In this document: piece by piece, positions 1-7,922 of the stretch
Layout: the number at the start of each line of letters is the position of its first letter
Position numbering within the stretch: the stretch's first letter is position 1
Assembly: GCA_001874305.1 (NCBI GenBank)
Contig: MPCU01000004.1
Location: forward strand, 339,918-403,917
Source: Bacteriovorax sp. MedPE-SWde
GTDB lineage: Bacteria > Bdellovibrionota > Bacteriovoracia > Bacteriovoracales > Bacteriovoracaceae
DNA length: 64,000 nucleotides
Direction of reading: 5' to 3'
Program-made: the position numbers and the translations under genes
Notes under the pieces: generated by a model
Told to the model about the DNA's origin: nothing
What the model saw: only the letters and a program-made list of their open reading frames with translations
The model's database searches: none

Positions 1-238
1 CCTCATTACCTTTTGGAAGAAGGGTGCACATGGTACAACCGTTGAAGTTTTCGACCTTTCTAAGAAAGGCTCAAAGCCAATAAAAATCATTAACTCTTAC
101 CTCTCAATTGACTACCAAGAGACTTTAGATTCGTTTTCAGTTGTTTACGATAAGAAACTTAAGGGCGGGGACCTCTCTCCTATTAAGCACAAAGTCATTT
201 TTAGCGCGAACGGTCAAATTTCAGAGCACAAGCTTTAA
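1..238 (+). CDS. C-terminal end of an unrecognised protein (truncated by window edge)
   Basis: The reading frame is open from base 2 to a TAA at 236-238 and gives the last 78 residues of a protein whose start lies outside the window. The tail is mixed charged and beta-prone (it contains KKGAHGTTVEVFDLSKKG and ends SEHKL), with no membrane segment or motif that I recognise. Codon use matches the following genes. The next gene begins 53 bases downstream on the same strand, so the two could be co-transcribed. No function can be proposed. Confidence 0.7.
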   Translation, partial: LITFWKKGAHGTTVEVFDLSKKGSKPIKIINSYLSIDYQETLDSFSVVYDKKLKGGDLSPIKHKVIFSANGQISEHKL

Positions 239-291
239 CATTGCTTAATTAATATGCTATCTTCAAGAGATACCACTTTTGGAGATTATTT

Positions 292-552
292 ATGAAAGTT
301 TTCCATATTGTCGCATCAATGATGACAATCCTAGCAATTCTATTTCTTTTTGCCCCTGTGATCAGAAAACGTGAAATTGCAAAAACTCAACTAGAAAGAG
401 ATTATTTTAAACTACTTTCAGAATATAAAAAGAATCAAAGTAATGAAGTTCTTGACCAGCTTACTGCAGTTGGAATGAAGCTATTTAATCTTAAAGATAA
501 AGAGCTTGCTAACAAGAAAGTAAATGAAGACCTTCAACAATTCGGAGCTTAA
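292..552 (+). CDS. Small single-span membrane protein, unknown
   Basis: This 86-residue protein starts at an ATG preceded by a GGAG ribosome site. Residues 5-25 form one hydrophobic helix (VASMMTILAILFLFAPVI), followed by an arginine/lysine patch and a charged, probably helical tail. That layout fits an inner-membrane anchor with a short cytoplasmic tail. It is followed one base later by the DUF2288 gene, and its last codons carry the GGAGCT ribosome site for that gene, so translation is probably coupled. I recognise no family. Confidence 0.7.
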   Translation: MKVFHIVASMMTILAILFLFAPVIRKREIAKTQLERDYFKLLSEYKKNQSNEVLDQLTAVGMKLFNLKDKELANKKVNEDLQQFGA

Positions 553-553
553 A

Positions 554-880
554 ATGACTGACGATACACCAAAGAATGAAGATCAAGACCTGCTTGAAAG
601 ACTTCAAAATGATATAGATGAAGCAATTTGGGAAATTATTGAACCTCACCATAATAGAGAATCGGCCTACCTTCTCTCATCAGATCTAGAGCTTGCTCCT
701 GTTGGTATGGCAATGGCCAAAGATCAGATTGAATATATTAGAGGTTGGTTAACAGATGGAAGTATGGCCCGCCCAAATGAAGAACAAATTAAAGTATGGA
801 AAGAACAAGACGTTAAGTTCAATTACTTAATTGTTCAACCTTATGTTCTTATTCAAGTTAAACAAGATGAGCTTCAATGA
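554..880 (+). CDS. DUF2288 family protein
   Basis: The 108-residue protein is acidic and soluble. The central pattern (DEAIWEII, then DLELAPVGMAMAKD, then a WL...G segment and a closing LIVQPYVLIQVK) matches what I know of DUF2288, a small family of unknown function found mostly in proteobacteria and cyanobacteria. I chose the ATG at 554 and not the in-frame ATG at 524, because GGAGCT lies six bases before 554 and the earlier start would overlap the upstream gene by 29 bases. The stop overlaps the next start (ATGA), so the genes at 292, 554 and 877 form one operon. Confidence 0.75.
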   Translation: MTDDTPKNEDQDLLERLQNDIDEAIWEIIEPHHNRESAYLLSSDLELAPVGMAMAKDQIEYIRGWLTDGSMARPNEEQIKVWKEQDVKFNYLIVQPYVLIQVKQDELQ

Positions 881-1296
881 AATCGATTTTAATAATACTA
901 TCTCTTATAACACTAACATCATGTAAAGAGTTTGAAGTTACTCAAAGTAAAATGCTAGGTAGTTTTATTTGTCAGTCAAAGGAGAATTGTCTTTCAAGTA
1001 AAGAAACAGGCGAGAAAAATATCCTAGCTTTTAAAATGATGGGAGAAAATGAACAACAAAATATCCTTAATATTTCAAAACTTATTAGAAAGATGGGCGA
1101 TATCAAAATTGTTAAGCTTGAAGGGAATTACCTCTATGCATTCACTGAGCGTACTCACCTAGAGTTTATAGCAAATCAAAAAGATCGTAAGATCCACATT
1201 AGATCGCAAGTTTCTAAAGGTTCAATATTTGGAAATGATAAGGGTAAGAAGTTGATAGAAGAGATCAGATTTAAATTCTACCAAAACGACTACTAA
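877..1296 (+). CDS. Small predicted lipoprotein, unknown
   Basis: The protein has 139 residues. The N-terminus MKSILIILSLITLTSC is a lipoprotein signal with lipobox LTSC, so cleavage before Cys16 and lipid anchoring are predicted. The mature part contains two further cysteines (ICQSKENC) that could form a disulfide, then a basic beta-rich region. The start overlaps the stop of the preceding gene as ATGA, indicating translational coupling. I recognise no domain. A role in the envelope is inferred only from the signal. Confidence 0.7.
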   Translation: MKSILIILSLITLTSCKEFEVTQSKMLGSFICQSKENCLSSKETGEKNILAFKMMGENEQQNILNISKLIRKMGDIKIVKLEGNYLYAFTERTHLEFIANQKDRKIHIRSQVSKGSIFGNDKGKKLIEEIRFKFYQNDY

Positions 1297-1325
1297 TTTT
1301 TTCCAAGTCTCCGATACGCAAGTAT

Positions 1326-2609
1326 ATGAAAACTCTATATATTTGCGTAAAACATGATGGCCTAGATAGTCTTTTAGAAATGGCCCTTTCAGGCCATAAA
1401 GAACTTCAAGTCTTCATGGAAAAAGATACTGCTTCCCTAATGAATACAATCGACTTTATCGGAGTACCACAACTTCTCATTGTGGATGAAGACCACTACT
1501 CTACACTTGATCAGTCAAAGCTGAATGCAATCCCAAAGAAAATTCTCTTTAATAAGACAAATAGTGTTGTTCCAGATTGGGACTGCTTTGAAAAATCCTC
1601 ATGGCAAGAGGTCTGCAAAGGAATTGTAGATGAGCTTGATGCTACAGATGAGCCTCTTGAATACTCAACAGTTCCATTTCACTTACTAAAGTCTATCGAG
1701 ACTCCTGTCTGTGATATATATTTAGAGATTACCAAAGATGGAAAACCACATCATATCAAGCTATTTCACAAGAATGAAAAGATTGATTTAGTGACAGTAG
1801 AAAAGTACCTCGACAAAGGTGTATCCCACGCAAATATCTTAACTGATGATAAATTACAATTTCTCAATACTATATCTAATAACCTGTACTCTCAAATGAT
1901 AGAGAGTCCAACAGAACAAGTTGTAGGAAAGTCCCTAGATGTATCCATAACATTACTAAAAGAAATAGGTTTTAACTCTACTTCTACTCAGCTGCTAGAC
2001 GGCGTCATTGATAATATAAACAAGTCTCTGACAAAGAAGAAAGGAAAAGATCTAAGTATAATTAAAGATCTTCTAAACTCTAAATCCTCTAGGTATTACA
2101 AACTTGCAAACCTTACGTCTCTACTCTCTATGAGGATTTTACAAATGTCTTCCTGGAGTACCCATACGCATCAAGAAATTTTAATCTACACGGCACTACT
2201 TGGTAATGTCACTCTCCCAAAAGAAGAGATGATTTTTATTACTGATGAGCAAAACCTTTTAAAGTCTAGCTTTAGTGATGAAGAAAAGAAGAATATTTAT
2301 CATCATGCTTTAGATGCATTCAATCTTGTTCAGGCCGATAAAGACAAGCCTCAAGATGCCGATATGTTTATATTAGAACATCATGGAAATAAGACAGGGG
2401 TTGGATTTTCTAGTCAGTTATCCACACAAAACCATAAGTTGATTATTATATTTAGAATTTGTGAAGACTTCTCTATCGAGCTTTTAAAGAGAAAAGAAAT
2501 GAATGAAGCCATTAAGCTTAAAGAGATATTTCAATTCTTATATTCAAAGCACGATAAAAAAATCCTTCACCAAACAATTGATCTTCTAAAGAAGTGTTTT
2601 ATAAATTAA
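1326..2609 (+). CDS. Degenerate HD-GYP domain protein with receiver-like N-terminus
   Basis: The 427-residue protein has no signal peptide. Residues 1-100 resemble a CheY-like fold (MKTLYICVKHDG at the start, PQLLIVDED in the middle) but lack a clear phosphoacceptor arrangement. The C-terminal 190 residues have HD-GYP spacing: a position equivalent to HDxGK reads LLGNVTLPKEE, so the metal-binding HD pair is lost. A later histidine pair is kept (NIYHHALDAF), as is EHHGNKTGVGF where active enzymes have HHExxxGxGYP. An effector or c-di-GMP-binding role is more likely than phosphodiesterase activity; that is inference. It ends overlapping the convergent protease gene by four bases. A TAA stop is at 2607-2609. 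Confidence 0.65.
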   Translation: MKTLYICVKHDGLDSLLEMALSGHKELQVFMEKDTASLMNTIDFIGVPQLLIVDEDHYSTLDQSKLNAIPKKILFNKTNSVVPDWDCFEKSSWQEVCKGIVDELDATDEPLEYSTVPFHLLKSIETPVCDIYLEITKDGKPHHIKLFHKNEKIDLVTVEKYLDKGVSHANILTDDKLQFLNTISNNLYSQMIESPTEQVVGKSLDVSITLLKEIGFNSTSTQLLDGVIDNINKSLTKKKGKDLSIIKDLLNSKSSRYYKLANLTSLLSMRILQMSSWSTHTHQEILIYTALLGNVTLPKEEMIFITDEQNLLKSSFSDEEKKNIYHHALDAFNLVQADKDKPQDADMFILEHHGNKTGVGFSSQLSTQNHKLIIIFRICEDFSIELLKRKEMNEAIKLKEIFQFLYSKHDKKILHQTIDLLKKCFIN

Positions 2610-3472
2610 TAAGACTCTGGAGAGAACCAACACAGTGGTCTTGCTCCAGGTTGTCCCCTGTCTCTAATACATGCACCTATTGAGTGGTCCGAGTTATCAA
2701 AATCGGAATACTTTTCTTCATCACATAGAAGACCTGCTACAAAAGTATCGAATCGACACTGAGGCTCAGGGTGCTTGTAGAAAGTATTATCAACAACGAC
2801 CTTAGACTTCCCATTAACTTTAGGCGGATGCCAGTCATACTTTAATGAAGCAAATACTCTCCCTAAAGCTAAAGCTGCAACCGAAGTTCTCTTACAACTT
2901 TCACTCATACAAACTTTCTCAATTTCAGACATAGTCATCTTATCAGCGAAGTTAACTGATTTATTATCGTTATTTTCCTCAATCAATTTCCTCATACACT
3001 TATTCGAAGCAAAGTAATCTGCCTGACCTTCAGCGGATGACCAACTTCTTCGAGTTGACTTACCTCTAAAGTTCTTTGGTGCTCCCCCATAGTGGTGTCC
3101 TAGTTCATGACACATAATTAGTAAGAGTGAATCAGGACTCATATCACGATGCCTAGCAAGGCCACCGTTGATAACGATTACTGGGTTATTATCATCATCA
3201 CGAGTCGCATGGGCGTTAACCCTAGCTTCATCCCACAATCTTTCGACCTTAAGATCTTTTCCATACTTCTCTTTTACAATAGGTTTCCAAACTCTTTCAA
3301 ATTGATCAATCACTTGATGAAATTGAAACTGAGCGATACCACCTCCACCAAAGGACTTTAGCCCTGTAGGGATTTTAACATTATTTTCAGGAAAACAATT
3401 TTCAACCGCTAAACTATTTAGAGGAAGAAAGGCCATGGATAGAATGATTGAAATAAATGAAAGTTTTTGCAT
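2606..3472 (-). CDS. Exported M48-like zinc metalloprotease
   Basis: The protein has 288 residues with a signal peptide ending near LNSLA. HELGHH at residues 122-127 is the zincin HExxH motif. A second signature, EGQADYFAS at about 148-156, supplies the third zinc ligand as in M48-type peptidases. The C-terminal half is cysteine-rich (KCMRKL, SESCKRT, PQCRFDTF, GLLCDEE, GACIRD), suggesting disulfides outside the cytoplasm. I use the ATG at 3472 because AAGGAG sits five bases upstream; the GTG six bases earlier would overlap that site. Location is probably periplasmic or secreted. Substrate is unknown, though degradation of prey or envelope protein would fit the organism. Confidence 0.75.
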   Translation of the reverse strand: MQKLSFISIILSMAFLPLNSLAVENCFPENNVKIPTGLKSFGGGGIAQFQFHQVIDQFERVWKPIVKEKYGKDLKVERLWDEARVNAHATRDDDNNPVIVINGGLARHRDMSPDSLLLIMCHELGHHYGGAPKNFRGKSTRRSWSSAEGQADYFASNKCMRKLIEENNDNKSVNFADKMTMSEIEKVCMSESCKRTSVAALALGRVFASLKYDWHPPKVNGKSKVVVDNTFYKHPEPQCRFDTFVAGLLCDEEKYSDFDNSDHSIGACIRDRGQPGARPLCWFSPESY

Positions 3473-3659
3473 ATGCACTCCTTGTTAAATAGTGACTATA
3501 CTACTCGAATGCATAGTGCCATTTAGTCAAAAAGGTGTACCTGATATAGATCAGATTTTTTAGATCCTATAATCAATTTTATTTATCTCCTACAACAGAT
3601 ACGACTCGTTCACTTAGAGTGAATATATGTTTGTAAGAAATCAAAGGGAGGAACCTAAA

Positions 3660-4352
3660 ATGAAAGCAAAAAAACTATTATTACCATTACTGATGATTGG
3701 AGCACTAAGTGCACAAGCGGTAAAGTTTGAAGCAGTTCCAATTAATCATGTCTATTCACCAAAAGGATACAACTCCAATGACGATGTAGAAGTTGTTGTT
3801 GAAGGAGTACTCCCAAACCTATGTTATAAAAATGTAAAATCTGAAGTTAGGATTGATGGAAAAGATGTCATCATCGACATTAAGGCCCAAAAGAATAATA
3901 ACCCAAATGTTGCTTGTGCAGAGATGGTAGTACCATTCTTAAAAGGAGCAAAGGTTGGACTTCTTGATAAAGGCTGGTACCGAGTCATGATCAACGGAGA
4001 ACAAAGATCAGATCTTCATGTTGAAGAGTTTGATTCAAATGGATTAGAAGATGAAATCCTAGCAAATGTTGAAGTTGTCGAAGTTGAGGAAGGAAGTAGA
4101 ATCATTAAACTTAAAGGACAAAATGCAAGTGACTGTCTAGTACAAGATAGAATCGATGTAGAGTCTAATAACAAAGATGCCTACTCTATCAAACCTCAAA
4201 TGAAACAAGTCTCTGACTTCTGTCCAATGAAGATGGTTCCTTTTGAACTTGAAATGATTGTTCCAGATGAAATCGAAAAAGAGAAAATACTACTACACGT
4301 TAGATCTCTCGAGGGTAAATCAATTAATAAGCTCTTCAAGAATAATCTCTAA
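3660..4352 (+). CDS. Exported protein, unknown
   Basis: The protein has 230 residues from the ATG at 3660. That start has a strong GGGAGG ribosome site about six bases upstream and gives a clean signal peptide (MKAKKLLLPLLMIGALSAQA). A longer reading from 3627 would bury the signal. The mature part is beta-rich and acidic, with four or five cysteines (LCYKN, VACAEM, DCLVQ, FCPMK), suggesting two immunoglobulin-like or similar beta-sandwich halves, each with a disulfide. I recognise no family. It is a single-gene unit ended by a terminator at 4375-4404. Confidence 0.7.
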   Translation: MKAKKLLLPLLMIGALSAQAVKFEAVPINHVYSPKGYNSNDDVEVVVEGVLPNLCYKNVKSEVRIDGKDVIIDIKAQKNNNPNVACAEMVVPFLKGAKVGLLDKGWYRVMINGEQRSDLHVEEFDSNGLEDEILANVEVVEVEEGSRIIKLKGQNASDCLVQDRIDVESNNKDAYSIKPQMKQVSDFCPMKMVPFELEMIVPDEIEKEKILLHVRSLEGKSINKLFKNNL

Positions 4353-4374
4353 CGACCTTATAGATTTACCTTTT

Positions 4375-4404
4375 AAGCTCCCGTTCTCCACGGGGGCTTT
4401 TTTT
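4375..4404 (+). terminator. Intrinsic terminator after the exported protein gene
   Basis: A nine-base-pair stem (4375-4383 with 4391-4399, one G-T pair) with a seven-base loop is followed by a run of T to 4404. It lies between convergent genes and ends the upstream plus-strand unit. Confidence 0.85.
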
Positions 4405-4924
4405 ATAGCCTCACGACATTATTTAAAAATTCATTCTTTGCGACTATATAAGTCTTGTAATGATTTGAGTACTTCTCTATTTCTTCTTCAGTTAGCTGTC
4501 TCTTTACCTTGGCCGGAGAACCAATAATAAAACTCCCAGGAGGATATGATTTTCCAGGAGGAACAACACTTCCCGCAGCAACTAAGGAGTTCTCTCCAAT
4601 CTCAGCACCATCAAGAATCGTTGAGCCCATACCAATTAGACAACCATCACCTACTTTACAGGCATGAAGAGTTACAGAGTGACCGACACTAACATTCTTG
4701 CCGATAATTAACTTAAACTCATCAACAACATGAAGCATGCAAAGGTCTTGAATATTTGTATTTTCACCAACATGAATCTCGTTCACATCTCCTCTAGCAA
4801 CTGTAGAGAACCATAGATTTGAATTTGCACCAAGAAAGACTTTTCCTATAATATCCGCCGAGTCAGCTATAAAGCATCCTTCACCAACTTCCGGACTTAT
4901 ACCTTTAAAAGAGTATTGAGACAT
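4403..4924 (-). CDS. Gamma-carbonic anhydrase family (YrdA/PaaY-like) hexapeptide-repeat protein
   Basis: The protein has 173 residues and consists almost wholly of left-handed beta-helix hexapeptide repeats ([LIV]GxNxx spacing, e.g. IGKNVSVGHS, IGMGSTILDGAEIGENS). Histidines in LHVVDEF, GHSVTL and LHACKVG sit where the gamma class binds zinc between trimer subunits. Arg-Gly-Asp (ARGDVN) and the late SPAKVKRQL segment are also typical. Many such proteins show little carbonic anhydrase activity, so the metabolic role is open. The ATG at 4924 is preferred over an upstream TTG at 4936. The upstream lipoprotein gene ends two bases away, so the pair is probably one unit. Confidence 0.85.
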   Translation of the reverse strand: MSQYSFKGISPEVGEGCFIADSADIIGKVFLGANSNLWFSTVARGDVNEIHVGENTNIQDLCMLHVVDEFKLIIGKNVSVGHSVTLHACKVGDGCLIGMGSTILDGAEIGENSLVAAGSVVPPGKSYPPGSFIIGSPAKVKRQLTEEEIEKYSNHYKTYIVAKNEFLNNVVRL

Positions 4925-4926
4925 AT

Positions 4927-5319
4927 CTAATCCCAACCAACTATTTCATAGCCCTTTCTGGCCAAGCACTTATTCGTATATCTTTGCTTTAAAACATCTG
5001 GGGTAATTGCCGAACCAGCAGCTCCACCGGTACCACCAATTGCAGCTCCAGAAATTGCGGCCTTCTTGAAGTCACCAAAGAGCAAACCTGAAACAGCTCC
5101 CATCGCTGCACCAACAAAGGCCCCTTTACCTGCGCCCTTAAGCATCTTCTTCCCTTTGCTTGATTCAATAAACTTATCAGCATCGGCCATACACTTATCG
5201 GCATCTTTTTTCGCAGCTTCCTTCCCTACCTTCTTATACTTTTTATTAGGGTATAAGACAGGGTTAGATGAACACGATACTAATGAGACCAGTAATATAA
5301 ATGGTAGAATTTTCTTCAT
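4927..5319 (-). CDS. Glycine-zipper lipoprotein
   Basis: The protein has 130 residues. MKKILPFILLVSLVSCSS gives a lipoprotein signal with lipobox LVSC. After a lysine-rich linker the segment from about residue 60 to 105 is a run of small residues (KGAFVGAAMGAVSGLLFG, then AAISGAAIGGTGGAAGSAI), a glycine-zipper pattern seen in outer-membrane or pore-associated lipoproteins of the SlyB/Rcs type. A conserved-looking CLARKGYEIVGW tail follows. The ATG at 5319 has AGGAGA four to five bases upstream; the reading from 5364 would have no signal. Its ribosome site lies in a hairpin (5323-5339). Confidence 0.75.
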   Translation of the reverse strand: MKKILPFILLVSLVSCSSNPVLYPNKKYKKVGKEAAKKDADKCMADADKFIESSKGKKMLKGAGKGAFVGAAMGAVSGLLFGDFKKAAISGAAIGGTGGAAGSAITPDVLKQRYTNKCLARKGYEIVGWD

Positions 5320-5322
5320 TAT

Positions 5323-5339
5323 TTCTCCTGTTAGGAGAA
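5323..5339 (-). promoter_or_regulatory. Hairpin covering the ribosome site of the glycine-zipper lipoprotein gene
   Basis: TTCTCCT and AGGAGAA form a perfect seven-base-pair stem with a three-base loop. The whole Shine-Dalgarno element of the gene starting at 5319 is inside the stem. It could reduce translation until opened by ribosomes, temperature or an RNA partner; this is inferred from the fold alone. Confidence 0.4.
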
Positions 5340-5362
5340 TTATATCATAGATTTGAAGGCAC

Positions 5363-5388
5363 AAAAAAAGGGAGCGATTAGCTCCCTT
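5363..5388 (-). terminator. Intrinsic terminator after the cytochrome c gene
   Basis: On the minus strand an eight-base-pair stem (5368-5375 with 5381-5388, five-base loop) is followed by seven T. It ends the unit of the gene at 5416-5904 before the divergently spaced lipoprotein gene starts. Confidence 0.85.
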
Positions 5389-5415
5389 CCAATATATTGT
5401 GAATTTCTTTTTACA

Positions 5416-5904
5416 TTACCAAGGTAACTTAGAGATAAAAACTGAAAGGTCTTTAATATCTTCAACTGAAAGTTTCGAAACGACAGTCGCCATATTCTTA
5501 TTAACTCTTATCTTCGACTTCATATCAGATAGTTGCTTTTCTACATACCAATCCATCTGTCCACCAATCTTAGGTGCCTTATTTGCTTTCTTTCCTTCAC
5601 CAGATTTTCCGTGACAAGAAATACATTGCTTATAAAGTTTATTAGCTCTTACAAGTTGTGGAGTATCTAGAGGAATAATTGTTTTCTCTACGATTTCAAC
5701 ATCATCAGAGATAACTTTTGGAGTCGTAGCTTCAAGGTGCATCTTAGCAAGTTCTTTTAGCTCTTTTACATGTAGAGCGTGACCTTCTTGAGCCTTCTTT
5801 ATATCAAAACGCTTATTATCTATCTTTACATCATTGTAGCTTGAAAGATTCATTACAAGTGTAAGTCCACCAAGAAATAGACAAAAAATTACCAAACGTG
5901 TCAT
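5416..5904 (-). CDS. Exported class I c-type cytochrome
   Basis: The protein has 162 residues. An N-terminal hydrophobic segment (about residues 3-20) acts as signal or anchor. A charged linker follows, then one CISCH haem site at residues 94-98, a GKSGEG loop, and a later NMATVV segment that can supply the axial methionine. The closing SVEDIKDLSVFISKLPW matches the C-terminal helix of small cytochromes c of the c553/c555 type. It should carry electrons in the periplasm. It starts after TGGAGAAACG and has its own terminator. Its partner oxidase or reductase is not in the window. Confidence 0.85.
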   Translation of the reverse strand: MTRLVIFCLFLGGLTLVMNLSSYNDVKIDNKRFDIKKAQEGHALHVKELKELAKMHLEATTPKVISDDVEIVEKTIIPLDTPQLVRANKLYKQCISCHGKSGEGKKANKAPKIGGQMDWYVEKQLSDMKSKIRVNKNMATVVSKLSVEDIKDLSVFISKLPW

Positions 5905-6008
5905 CGTTTCTCCAAAAAATTAAAAAATTATGCCTTATAAGTTCAACAGTATAAGCCAAGGCCTTAGAATTGGCAACCAAATGAGTCCCTCAATTCTTTC
6001 GTGATGCA

Positions 6009-7817
6009 TCACTTTAAAAATCTAAGTCCATCTAGTTTCTTCTCATAAGTATAAGAGAAATACTCTCTCAATAAGATACTTTCATTATTAAAGTTGTAGT
6101 CCTTGTGGGACTTCTTAAACTCACCTTTAGCTTTTGCACTTAGACCGCCCCAATCCTTCTTTGCTAAGGACTTTGCCTCAGGAGAAAGTGAATAAATAGC
6201 ATGGAGAAGCTCATGATTTAAAGATCTCTGCCAATTCTCTTTATAATGACGCGCCCCATCCCCAAGAATGGTATAAGGATTAATCAAAATGAGATGACTA
6301 CTTGAAAAATACTTTTCCAAGTTACCATCAACTTTCTGACCTACAGTTTCTTCTACCGCTCTTTGGCACGCAAGCCCATCAGAAGAACTCAGCCACTTCC
6401 TATATGAGTCTAGTTTCTTATTAGAAAGACTCAGCCCTTTTACTGATAGTCCAAATAAAGGAGCAGGTAGAGAACTCATACTTACAATCCCTTGAGATAT
6501 GGCATAACAATAAAAGTCCCTTGTTAACATAACCGGGTTTGTAACCTTTAGAGCTGTAATGTTATTGTTGTATTTATTTAGTATTCCCTTTAGAGAAATT
6601 TTATCAAATTTCTTCGCATAGAAACTCTGATTTACTTCACTTAATTTGTACCAACAAAAATTGTAACGAACAGGCTTATATCTTAGCTCTGATACAAGTC
6701 TCGCAATTGAGCAATCCCTAGTTTGAACTGGAAACATATATCCAACAAAGTCATCAAAGTTTCGTCTTGTCTCTTTAAAGACACACAACTTTTTTCCTTC
6801 TATTTCACAAAGTTTACTCATGCAATCTTGAAACTGACTATTTTTGGCACATGAGTTTATAGTAAGTGCGACGGCCTGGTTAATGATTGAGCGGTGACCT
6901 TTAACAAAATTAAACTTTGTATCGTACTCGAAACTTTTTCCAGGAACTTTAAAATCAAGAGGTTTATTTCTCACCCAAATAGCATTATTTTGAAGGTCTA
7001 ATATATATCTATCCCCCAACAGGTGAGCTCCAACATTTCCATCTATAAACTTATGGGATAGTGCTCCTTTTGAGCCATAGAAGTACGTAGAGCTAAGTTT
7101 AGGAATTTTAAGTTCTCCACATTCGAGGTCGTTTAAATTAAAGAATGGTAGACCTCCACCGTGATACCCTTGGGAAAACATCTGCTCTCTTAGAAGTAGT
7201 TTATCAACCTCATGCGTATGGAAAATCACAGGGACTTCACTTCCAGAATCGAGTCGAAAACTAAATTTATGATTATCTAAAGAGCATTCAAATGTAATAA
7301 CATTCTTTCCTTTCATAATTATAGGAAGTCTCTTCCACTTTCCTTTTAATTTAAATTCTTTGTGGATCGTTATTACTTTCTTTTTTATATTTACTTCAAC
7401 TGGGTATTTCTTTAAAAAATCTATTCCAAGGATTCCATCACAACAATTAATCCCGTCCTGCTCTTCGTTAAACTTATTAGTCGACATAGCATAACTGAGC
7501 ATGTCCTTGTAGAGAAAATCCCCTAGCTTTAAATCAATCGTATATGCTTCGGACTTTTGTTTTCCAGCAAAGGTATTTACGTAAGTATCTTTTTCAGGTT
7601 TCCGAGTTAATATCTTTCTAAAGTTTTTACCTGATGAAGGTTCGATAAAGTTTGCATTCGAACCTGTATCAAGAAGAAACTTATAGTCTTTTCCATCAAT
7701 TTTAAATTGAGTTATAACTAGTGGCCCAACAGCTTTTATTATTGGAAGTTCGAGGGTCTTTCCCAGTGTTGAAATACTTAGTAATATTGTAAACGCAACG
7801 CAAAAAGCGGTTCTCAT
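6009..7817 (-). CDS. Exported protein with two retropepsin-like half-sites and a C-terminal HExxH zincin-like region
   Basis: The protein has 602 residues with a signal peptide (about 1-19). The N-terminal 300 residues contain two aspartic-protease motifs: LLDTGSNAN with Asp50 and RLDSGSEVP with Asp190. Hydrophobic-hydrophobic-Gly motifs follow each (GILGIDFL; GAHLLGDRYILDL). This is the layout of a two-lobed or gag-polyprotein-type protease. Residues 320-500 are cysteine-rich. The C-terminus holds HELLHAIYSL at 535-544 and a later LREYFSYTYE at about 584-592, which could complete a zinc site. Two potential proteolytic centres in one chain are unusual. Whether both are active is unknown. It is a single-gene unit upstream of leuS, divergent. 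Confidence 0.7.
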   Translation of the reverse strand: MRTAFCVAFTILLSISTLGKTLELPIIKAVGPLVITQFKIDGKDYKFLLDTGSNANFIEPSSGKNFRKILTRKPEKDTYVNTFAGKQKSEAYTIDLKLGDFLYKDMLSYAMSTNKFNEEQDGINCCDGILGIDFLKKYPVEVNIKKKVITIHKEFKLKGKWKRLPIIMKGKNVITFECSLDNHKFSFRLDSGSEVPVIFHTHEVDKLLLREQMFSQGYHGGGLPFFNLNDLECGELKIPKLSSTYFYGSKGALSHKFIDGNVGAHLLGDRYILDLQNNAIWVRNKPLDFKVPGKSFEYDTKFNFVKGHRSIINQAVALTINSCAKNSQFQDCMSKLCEIEGKKLCVFKETRRNFDDFVGYMFPVQTRDCSIARLVSELRYKPVRYNFCWYKLSEVNQSFYAKKFDKISLKGILNKYNNNITALKVTNPVMLTRDFYCYAISQGIVSMSSLPAPLFGLSVKGLSLSNKKLDSYRKWLSSSDGLACQRAVEETVGQKVDGNLEKYFSSSHLILINPYTILGDGARHYKENWQRSLNHELLHAIYSLSPEAKSLAKKDWGGLSAKAKGEFKKSHKDYNFNNESILLREYFSYTYEKKLDGLRFLK

Positions 7818-7922
7818 TTTATCCCCTCTCCAAAGGCCTAAAACCTTTTTAAAACTTATTCTTTCTGATAGTATCGGATGACTTTTAGTTTAGATCAAAT
7901 AGATAATTTTTGCGAGGAAATG

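Noticed and set aside
3149..3361. Plus-strand frame opposite the zincin gene
   Set aside because: It lies wholly within a well-supported minus-strand gene, has no ribosome site and has no protein-like pattern.
5066..5350. Plus-strand frame opposite the glycine-zipper lipoprotein
   Set aside because: The Pro/Ala/Lys-rich product is what the complement of a Gly/Ala-rich gene gives; the minus-strand gene has signal, lipobox and ribosome site.
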